This document shows positions 7,821-12,361 of a stretch of DNA of 12,361 nt, in pieces. The DNA is from an uncultured Micrococcales bacterium (GTDB lineage Bacteria; Actinomycetota; Actinomycetes; S36-B12; GCA-2699445). The translations under genes and the position numbers were made by a program. Within the stretch, counting starts at the first letter, position 1; each line of letters begins with the position of its first letter. The stretch is from positions 1 to 12,361 of the forward strand of contig CAIWTL010000552.1 in NCBI GenBank assembly GCA_903915555.1, written 5' to 3'. The notes beneath the pieces were generated by a model. The model was not told the DNA's origin, searched no databases, and saw only the letters and a list, made by a program, of their open reading frames with translations.

Positions 7821-9250
7821 TGGGGGAGACGGCGCAGGACGACGCGGGGGAGCTGCGGCTGTGGGGCGGCCGCTTCGCCTCGGGTCCGTCGGACGCGATG
7901 GCCAGATTGAGCCTGCCCGTCCACTTCGACTGGGTGCTCGCCCCCTACGACATCCAGCAGGGGAAGGCCCATGCCCGCGCCCTGAACCGGGCGGGACTTC
8001 TGTCGGACGACGACCTGCAGCGGATGTTGGCGGGGTTGGACTCGCTGCTCGGCGATGTCGAGTCGGGCGCCTTCGCGCCGACTGAGGCCGATGAGGATGT
8101 CCATACGGCCTTGGAGCGCGGTCTCCTCGAGCGGCTGGGTCCCGAACTGGGTGGCAGGCTTCGCGCCGGGCGCAGCCGCAACGACCAGGTGGCCACCGAC
8201 TTCCGGCTCTACCTGCGCGACCAGGCCCGCCGGATCCGTCAGATGACCCTGGAGCTGGTGGCCGCCATCACGGCGCAGGCGGAACGGCACGCCTTCGACC
8301 CCGCCCCGGGTTTCACGCATCTCCAGCGCGCCCAACCGGTGTCGTTCGGCCATGAGATCGCCAAGCATGCGCATGCTCTGCTGCGCGACGTCGAGCGTTT
8401 CGACGACTGGGATGCCCGGGCGGCCCGTTCCCCGATGGGCGCCGGAGCGCTCGCGGGATCATCGCTGGGTCTCGACCCGGAAGGGATCGCCGCCGACCTC
8501 GGCTTCGACTCGGTCCTTCCCAACTCGATCGACGCCGTCAGCGACCGCGACTTCGTCGCCGAGTTCCTGTTCGCCGCGACGATGCTGGCCGTGCACGTGT
8601 CACGACTGGGTGAGGAGATCTGTCTGTGGGCGTCGACCGAGTTCGGTTGGGCCGCTCTCGACGACAGGTTCGCGACCGGTTCGAGCATCATGCCGCAGAA
8701 GAAGAACCCGGACGGTGCGGAACTGGCACGCGGCAAGGCCGGCCGCATCATCGGGAACCTGACGGGGCTGCTCGCGACCCTGAAGGGCCTGCCCTTCGCC
8801 TACAACCGGGACCTGCAGGAGGACAAGGAACCGGTGTTCGACACCGTGGACCAACTGTCCATGGTGCTGCCTGTCATGACCGGTACTGTCGCCACCCTTG
8901 TGTTCGACAAGCGGGTGATGGCCTCGGAGGCGCATTCCGGGTTCGCCCTGGCGACCGACATCGCCGAGTGGCTCGTCCGCGGGGGGATGCCCTTCCGGCA
9001 GGCCCACGAGGCGGCGGGGGCCTGCGTGCGCCTCGCAGAGGAGCGGGGCGTCGAGCTCGACGAGCTGACCGACCAGGAACTGCTGTCGGTGTCGGAGCAG
9101 TTGACGCCCGGAGTCAGGGAGGTGCTCACGGTGGCGGGGTCGCTGGCGTCGCGTAACTCGACCGGGGGGACAGCACCCGAGCAGGTGTTGCGTCAGGTGG
9201 CCGACCTCAAGGAGACGATCGCCGCGATGGAGGGTTCCTCGAAGGGGTGA
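7820..9250 (+). CDS. argH: Argininosuccinate lyase
   Basis: Fumarase/aspartase superfamily enzyme that splits argininosuccinate into arginine and fumarate, the last step of the pathway. Its 476 residues match the family. Motifs in order: LWGGRFASGPSD near the N-terminus, SRNDQVATDFRLYLRD, THLQRAQPVSFGH (His167 is the expected general acid/base partner), and the signature loop GSSIMPQKKNPD (287-298), which carries the catalytic serine. It probably acts as a homotetramer, as known for the family. ATG 7820 overlaps the argG stop (TGATG); no strong Shine-Dalgarno is seen, so translational coupling is likely. It ends the arg operon. Confidence 0.97.
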   Translation: MGETAQDDAGELRLWGGRFASGPSDAMARLSLPVHFDWVLAPYDIQQGKAHARALNRAGLLSDDDLQRMLAGLDSLLGDVESGAFAPTEADEDVHTALERGLLERLGPELGGRLRAGRSRNDQVATDFRLYLRDQARRIRQMTLELVAAITAQAERHAFDPAPGFTHLQRAQPVSFGHEIAKHAHALLRDVERFDDWDARAARSPMGAGALAGSSLGLDPEGIAADLGFDSVLPNSIDAVSDRDFVAEFLFAATMLAVHVSRLGEEICLWASTEFGWAALDDRFATGSSIMPQKKNPDGAELARGKAGRIIGNLTGLLATLKGLPFAYNRDLQEDKEPVFDTVDQLSMVLPVMTGTVATLVFDKRVMASEAHSGFALATDIAEWLVRGGMPFRQAHEAAGACVRLAEERGVELDELTDQELLSVSEQLTPGVREVLTVAGSLASRNSTGGTAPEQVLRQVADLKETIAAMEGSSKG

Positions 9251-9276
9251 CGGCCGGTGCGGTGACCTGTCACCAT
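9247..9276 (+). promoter_or_regulatory. Candidate promoter and palindrome before the 2TM gene
   Basis: GGTGACCTGTCACC (9261-9274) is an inverted repeat with perfect 6-bp arms. A possible -35 GTGACG (9247-9252) and a weak -10 CACCAT (9271-9276) are 18 bp apart, and the -10 ends 6 nt before ATG 9283, which would fit a leaderless transcript. The palindrome overlaps this promoter and could be an operator; the regulator is unknown. Confidence 0.35.
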
Positions 9277-9282
9277 GGGGGA

Positions 9283-9582
9283 ATGAGTGACACGAGCGGA
9301 CTCTCCCAGGAGGAACTGCGCAAGCAGGCGATCCACCGGGTCAAGGCGAAGCAGAACTTCTGGCGGCTGGCAGGGATCTTCGCGATCCTCTGGGTGCTCC
9401 TGATCGTGATCTGGGCACTCAGTGCCAAGGAGCGGACCTTCGCGTCGTTCTGGCCCATCTGGCCCATCTTCGGGATGGGGATCGCGCTGGCCTTCACCGG
9501 CTGGGGAGCCTATGGCCCCCACGAGGGAGTCACCGAGGAGCAGATCGACACCGAGATGCGGAAGATGCAAGGCGGCTCCTGA
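9283..9582 (+). CDS. Small 2TM-domain membrane protein
   Basis: A 99-residue protein with a charged, probably helical N-terminus (EELRKQAIHRVKAKQNFW), a first membrane helix at about 29-47, a polar turn, then FWPIWPIFGMGIALAF forming a second helix at about 57-77, and a charged tail (EEQIDTEMRKM). This arrangement, including the RV-x-A-x-xxF-W entry and the WPI-WPI second helix, resembles the 2TM domain family of unknown function, which occurs alone or attached to regulators. The frame extends upstream to GTG 9247, but ATG 9283 begins the recognisable domain and has a promoter-like spacing upstream. It lies 32 nt after argH and may be read through from it. Confidence 0.75.
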   Translation: MSDTSGLSQEELRKQAIHRVKAKQNFWRLAGIFAILWVLLIVIWALSAKERTFASFWPIWPIFGMGIALAFTGWGAYGPHEGVTEEQIDTEMRKMQGGS

Positions 9583-9605
9583 GCCATCGGCTTCTCACGC
9601 CCCGG

Positions 9606-9611
9606 TAACCT
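9606..9611 (+). promoter_or_regulatory. Candidate -10 element for leaderless transcription of the hydroxylase-tyrS pair
   Basis: TAACCT fits the TANNNT actinobacterial -10 pattern and ends 6 nt before ATG 9618, so transcription would begin at or next to the start codon. No Shine-Dalgarno precedes that ATG, which agrees. No clear -35 is present. Confidence 0.45.
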
Positions 9612-9617
9612 GACCGC

Positions 9618-10292
9618 ATGACCCCGACCGCGTCCCCGGCGCGCACACTTCCCCGGGCCGTGGGCCAGTTCGTCGGCTTCACCTCTCCCCGCATCCTGCT
9701 CGCCTGTCTGGCTGCCGCGGTGGTCCTGCGCATCGGCGTGGGGGACTACCGCTGGGGCAATCTGGTCTGGGTCGCTGTCGTCCTCGCGATCCAACCCTTC
9801 CTCGAATGGGTGCTCCACGTCTTCGTCCTGCACGCGCGCCCGCGGATCGTCGCGGGACGCACGTTCGACACGGTCGTCGCACGCGATCACCGGGCCCACC
9901 ACGCCGATCCACGCGACCTCTCCCTGGTCTTCATCCCGCTGCGCTGGTGCGGCTACCTGGTCGCCTCCGTCGTACTCGTCGGTCTCGCCGTACCGGACTG
10001 GTCGGGGCGGTCGAGCTTCTACGTGGCCGCTTTCGCCATGGCAGTCGCCTACGAGTGGTGCCATTACCTCATCCACACCGACTACAAGCCCCGGACGGCG
10101 CTGTACCGACATCTGTACGCCAACCACCGACTGCACCATTACCGCAATGAGAAGTACTGGTTCGGGATCACCAACACGACCGGCGACCGGGTCCTGGGTA
10201 CGGCGCCGGCGAAGGACGAGGTCCCGGTGTCCCCGACCGCCCGCGATCTGCTGGGTGAGGGCCGCGGCGCGACGCGGGCGGCCGGCCGATGA
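9618..10292 (+). CDS. Fatty acid hydroxylase / sterol desaturase family membrane protein
   Basis: Integral-membrane di-iron oxygenase of 224 residues. The metal-binding histidine clusters are complete: HVFVLH (67-72), HRAHH (91-95), HYLIH (149-153) and HRLHH (170-174). Hydrophobic segments lie at about 26-41, 49-66, 112-126 and 133-148, placing the histidines on the cytoplasmic face. The family hydroxylates or desaturates lipids, and includes sterol desaturases, fatty acid hydroxylases and carotenoid hydroxylases of the CrtZ type. The substrate here is unknown, and no carotenoid genes are nearby. Its stop overlaps tyrS by 4 nt (ATGA), so the two are probably co-transcribed, an odd functional pairing. 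The start is supported by the TAACCT element. Confidence 0.8.
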   Translation: MTPTASPARTLPRAVGQFVGFTSPRILLACLAAAVVLRIGVGDYRWGNLVWVAVVLAIQPFLEWVLHVFVLHARPRIVAGRTFDTVVARDHRAHHADPRDLSLVFIPLRWCGYLVASVVLVGLAVPDWSGRSSFYVAAFAMAVAYEWCHYLIHTDYKPRTALYRHLYANHRLHHYRNEKYWFGITNTTGDRVLGTAPAKDEVPVSPTARDLLGEGRGATRAAGR

Positions 10293-11608
10293 CCGAGGTG
10301 CTGGCGGACCTCGAGTGGCGGGGCCTGATCGCGGACTCGACCGACCGCGACGAGCTGGCACGACGCCTGTCGTCGCCCACCGTCTTCTACTGCGGGTTCG
10401 ACCCCACCGCCCCGAGCCTGCACCTGGGGAACCTCGTCCAGATCCTGACTATGCGGCGGCTCCAGCAGACCGGCCACCGGCCACTGGCGCTGGTCGGGGG
10501 TGCCACGGGACTCATCGGTGATCCGAAGGAGAGCGGGGAGAGGACGCTGAACGACCGCGAGGTCGTGACCGGTTGGGTGTCCCGCATCGAGGGGCAACTG
10601 CGCCGCTTCCTCGACTTCGAAGGCCCCGCCTCCGCCCGGATGGTCGACAACCTCGACTGGACCGGCCCACTCGGCGCGCTGGAACTGCTGCGCGATCTGG
10701 GGAAGCACTTCAGCGTCAACCGCATGCTGGACCGGGAGGCGGTGGCCGCCCGCCTCGCCGCGGGAGGGATCTCGTACACGGAGTTCTCCTACCAGGTGTT
10801 GCAGGCCAACGACTTCCTCCACCTCCACCGGGAGTACGACTGCTGGTTGCAGACCGGTGGGTCCGATCAATGGGGGAATCTCACGGCGGGGGTCGACCTC
10901 GTCCGTCGGGTGACGGGAGACCACGTCCACGCACTCACCACACCACTCCTGGTCAAGGCTGACGGCACGAAATTCGGCAAGACGGAGACAGGCACGGTGT
11001 GGCTCGACCCGGAGCTCACCAGCCCCTACGCGTTCTACCAGTTCTGGTTCAACGCCGACGATCGTGACATCGGTCGATGGCTGCGGGTCTTCTCCTTCCG
11101 TACGCGGGAGGAGATCGAGGAGCTCGATCGCGCGACAGCCGAGCGGCCGCATGCCCGGGAGGCCCAGCGCGCCTTGGCCGAGGAGATGACGACCCTCGTG
11201 CACGGGGAGGCTGCCACCGCCGCAGCCGTCGCAGCGGCATCCGCGTTGTTCGGGCGGGGGAGTCTGGACGACGTGGATGAGCAGACCCTCGCCGCCGCCC
11301 TGACCGAGGCGGGCGCGGTGACGCTCGACAGTTCGGACCTGACCGAGGACGGTGCGCTGAGTGTGGTGAACGCACTGGCCCTCAGCGGTCTGGTCGCCGG
11401 CACGTCGGCGGCACGACGGGCGATCAACGAGGGTGGCGCCTACATCAACAACGAACGACTGACCGACGTCGACGGTCGGCTCACCGGGGACGATCTGTTG
11501 CACGGACGATGGCTGGTGCTGCGGCGGGGTAAGCGCACCATGGCCGGTCTCGACGCCCGTTCGCTCGTCGAGCGGGGTGTGGCCCCGGAGGACGGTCGGG
11601 CCGGATGA
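10289..11608 (+). CDS. tyrS: Tyrosyl-tRNA synthetase
   Basis: Class I aminoacyl-tRNA synthetase charging tRNA-Tyr, 439 residues, typical of the bacterial TyrS type. The HIGH-like motif is HLGN (45-48) within FDPTAPSLHLGNL. The tyrosine/ATP site includes YQVLQANDFLHLH and GGSDQWGNLTAG. The KMSKS-like loop is KFGKT (228-232). A C-terminal S4 RNA-binding domain (about 360-425, ARRAINEGGAYINNERL) follows a linker. ATG 10289 overlaps the upstream gene by 4 nt. No T-box leader exists because there is no untranslated space before it. An rRNA promoter region begins directly after its stop. Confidence 0.97.
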   Translation: MTEVLADLEWRGLIADSTDRDELARRLSSPTVFYCGFDPTAPSLHLGNLVQILTMRRLQQTGHRPLALVGGATGLIGDPKESGERTLNDREVVTGWVSRIEGQLRRFLDFEGPASARMVDNLDWTGPLGALELLRDLGKHFSVNRMLDREAVAARLAAGGISYTEFSYQVLQANDFLHLHREYDCWLQTGGSDQWGNLTAGVDLVRRVTGDHVHALTTPLLVKADGTKFGKTETGTVWLDPELTSPYAFYQFWFNADDRDIGRWLRVFSFRTREEIEELDRATAERPHAREAQRALAEEMTTLVHGEAATAAAVAAASALFGRGSLDDVDEQTLAAALTEAGAVTLDSSDLTEDGALSVVNALALSGLVAGTSAARRAINEGGAYINNERLTDVDGRLTGDDLLHGRWLVLRRGKRTMAGLDARSLVERGVAPEDGRAG

Positions 11609-11613
11609 TCGAT

Positions 11614-11627
11614 GTGGTGCGGACCAC
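11614..11627 (+). terminator. Weak candidate hairpin after tyrS
   Basis: GTGGT (11614-11618) and ACCAC (11623-11627) form a 5-bp stem with a GCGG loop, 5 nt past the tyrS stop. There is no U-tract, so termination is uncertain and tyrS transcription may run into the rRNA promoter region. Confidence 0.25.
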
Positions 11628-11638
11628 TCCCGTCGGGG

Positions 11639-11668
11639 TTGACCTCAGGTGAGGCGGTTCCCTACTCT
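11639..11668 (+). promoter_or_regulatory. rRNA operon promoter candidate P1
   Basis: TTGACC (11639-11644) and TACTCT (11663-11668) are separated by 18 bp. Transcription would begin near GGTTCG at 11675. It lies 31 nt after tyrS and about 600 nt before 16S rRNA. Confidence 0.5.
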
Positions 11669-11811
11669 TACGGAGGTTCGTTGCAGACCGCACCCCCCTG
11701 GCAGCCGCGAGGCGCAAGGGTCGGATGTAGGTGTGACGATCTCTTTCCACAGACCGGATTGACAGCCACCAGCGTGTGGCCGAGGTCACAAGGGAAATCC
11801 TCTTCCAGAGG

Positions 11812-11853
11812 TTGACCCGGCAGGCTGTGGGAGGTAATGTAAGAGGGTTGCCC
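11812..11853 (+). promoter_or_regulatory. rRNA operon promoter candidate P2
   Basis: TTGACC (11812-11817) and TAATGT (11835-11840) with 17-bp spacing, followed by GGTTGCCC (11846-11853) at the expected start point. A stem CCTCT/AGAGG (11799-11803/11807-11811) touches the -35. The upstream block GTCACAAGGGAAATCC is shared in modified form with P3. Confidence 0.6.
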
Positions 11854-11955
11854 TAAAGGAGGAGAAATCTCCGCAAGGGCATGGATCTTCCGGTCCGGAG
11901 GTAGTTCCACAAGGAACTGTCCGAGGGCCGACCCGGATCCCGGTCCATGACCGGG
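11849..11955 (+). other. Structured RNA leader segment between P2 and P3
   Basis: In transcripts from P1 or P2 this stretch can fold into successive hairpins: TGCCCT/AGGGCA (11849-11854/11876-11881) enclosing GGAG/CTCC (11861-11864/11869-11872), AGTTCC/GGAACT (11903-11908/11913-11918), and a 7-bp stem CCCGGTC/GACCGGG (11939-11945/11949-11955) with a CAT loop. No protein-coding signal is seen. Their density suggests a processed, structured leader. Confidence 0.4.
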
Positions 11956-11992
11956 TGATCGGAGTCACAGGGAATCCCCGCGAAGTCGGGGT

Positions 11993-12035
11993 TTGACCCG
12001 GTGCCCGAGCGGGCAGTAAGATGTGATGGTTGCCC
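11993..12035 (+). promoter_or_regulatory. rRNA operon promoter candidate P3
   Basis: TTGACC (11993-11998) and TAAGAT (12017-12022) with 18-bp spacing, then GGTTGCCC (12028-12035), identical to the start region of P2. A stem CCCCG/CGGGG (11976-11980/11987-11991) sits just before the -35. It is the promoter nearest to 16S, giving a leader of about 247 nt. Confidence 0.65.
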
Positions 12036-12043
12036 CAAGAGCC

Positions 12044-12055
12044 GACCGAAAGGTC
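12044..12055 (+). other. GNRA tetraloop hairpin early in the P3 leader
   Basis: GACC-GAAA-GGTC forms a 4-bp stem closed by a GAAA tetraloop, about 16 nt into the predicted P3 transcript. Confidence 0.35.
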
Positions 12056-12078
12056 AGTGATTGGTGCGCGTCCGCTCC

Positions 12079-12108
12079 TTGAGAACTCAACAGCGTGCCG
12101 AAAGTCAA
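12079..12108 (+). promoter_or_regulatory. rRNA leader antitermination/processing region (boxA-like)
   Basis: The block TTGAGAACTCAA (12079-12090) followed by CAGCGTGCCGAAAGTCAA resembles the conserved element seen upstream of 16S in actinobacterial rRNA leaders, where it is associated with antitermination and processing. I recognise the family resemblance from memory only; exact box boundaries are not assigned. Confidence 0.5.
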
Positions 12109-12185
12109 TGCCAAACATAACCCCGTCTGGCTGACCTGTCAGGGATTCGTCCCCGATGGTGAAGCGAGATGGATTCCTTTGGTAC

Positions 12186-12263
12186 CGCACCGAGAACTAA
12201 GCCGCTCGGTGCGATTGCCAGCATCTACCTCCGGGTAGTTTCCGGCCGCCGGCGACGGTGGCC
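12186..12263 (+). other. Three stem-loops immediately upstream of 16S rRNA
   Basis: CGCACCGAG/CTCGGTGCG (12186-12194/12205-12213) is a perfect 9-bp stem with a 10-nt loop. CTACC-TCCG-GGTAG (12225-12238) is a 5-bp stem with a UNCG-type tetraloop. GGCCGCC/GGTGGCC (12244-12250/12257-12263) is a 7-bp stem with one G-U pair. They lie within 90 nt of mature 16S and are probably folding or processing elements of the pre-rRNA. Confidence 0.5.
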
Positions 12264-12274
12264 ACACAGAAACA

Positions 12275-12361
12275 TTCACGGAGAGTTTGATCCTGGCTCA
12301 GGACGAACGCTGGCGGCGTGCTTAACACATGCAAGTCGAACGAAGATCCTTCCTTCGGGAA
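12275..12361 (+). rRNA. rrs: 16S ribosomal RNA, 5' end (truncated by window edge)
   Basis: AGAGTTTGATCCTGGCTCAG begins at 12282, which corresponds to E. coli position 8, so the mature 5' end is near 12275. It continues with the universal GACGAACGCTGGCGGCGTGC and TTAACACATGCAAGTCGAACG, then the start of the first variable region. The GGCGGCGTGCTTAACACATGC form is typical of Actinomycetota. Only the first 87 nt or so are in the window; 23S and 5S should follow. Confidence 0.97.

Noticed and set aside
10139..11503. 454-codon open frame antisense to tyrS
   Set aside because: Shadow of TyrS, which has intact HIGH, KMSKS-type and S4 motifs.
11759..11787. Perfect -35 hexamer TTGACA as a further rRNA promoter
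   Set aside because: No acceptable -10 hexamer occurs 16-19 bp downstream.
11881..11904. Seven-codon ORF after AAAGGAGG
   Set aside because: Spacing of 17 nt to the ATG is too long and the Shine-Dalgarno lies in a predicted stem; a leader peptide is not supported.
11786..12190. 134-codon minus-strand frame in the rRNA upstream region
   Set aside because: Overlaps tandem promoters and leader hairpins; no domain, no ribosome site, composition of non-coding DNA.
1..12361. CRISPR arrays, insertion sequences, tRNA genes, toxin-antitoxin or defence genes
   Set aside because: No spaced direct repeats, transposase motifs, tRNA cloverleafs or related domains were seen; the region is core chromosome.

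Overview
The window is chromosomal DNA from a high-GC actinobacterium (Actinomycetota). This is suggested by the very GC-rich third codon positions, several GTG starts, candidate leaderless promoters, an actinobacterial arginine cluster and a 16S rRNA 5' end with a matching leader. I cannot name the genus; only about 87 nt of 16S are present.

Layout. (1) Positions 1 to about 1546 (minus strand) hold most of an AMP-forming acyl-CoA synthetase-like ligase, cut by the left window edge just before its C-terminal catalytic lysine region. (2) A short divergent region carries a palindrome resembling an ArgR operator, overlapping a -10 hexamer that would start transcription at the argC GTG codon. (3) Positions 1710-9250 carry argC-argJ-argB-argD-argR-argG-argH, mostly overlapping by 1-4 nt. 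(4) Positions 9283-9582 encode a small 2TM-domain membrane protein. (5) Positions 9618-11608 encode a fatty acid hydroxylase/sterol desaturase family membrane protein overlapping tyrS (tyrosyl-tRNA synthetase). (6) Positions 11609-12274 are the promoter and leader region of an rRNA operon with three tandem promoter candidates. (7) From about 12275 to the right edge is the start of 16S rRNA.

How the genes work together. ArgB, ArgC, ArgD and ArgJ convert N-acetylglutamate to ornithine, with ArgJ recycling the acetyl group. ArgG and ArgH convert citrulline plus aspartate to arginine. ArgR would repress the pathway when arginine is abundant. The step between, ornithine carbamoyltransferase (argF), is missing from its common place between argD and argR, so it must be elsewhere or absent.

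I found no undescribed multi-gene system. The most interesting material is regulatory: the argC operator/leaderless start, and the repeated rRNA promoter module whose -35 elements are each preceded by an inverted repeat with the same position but different sequence. All protein functions are inferred from motifs read by eye; no database search was possible.
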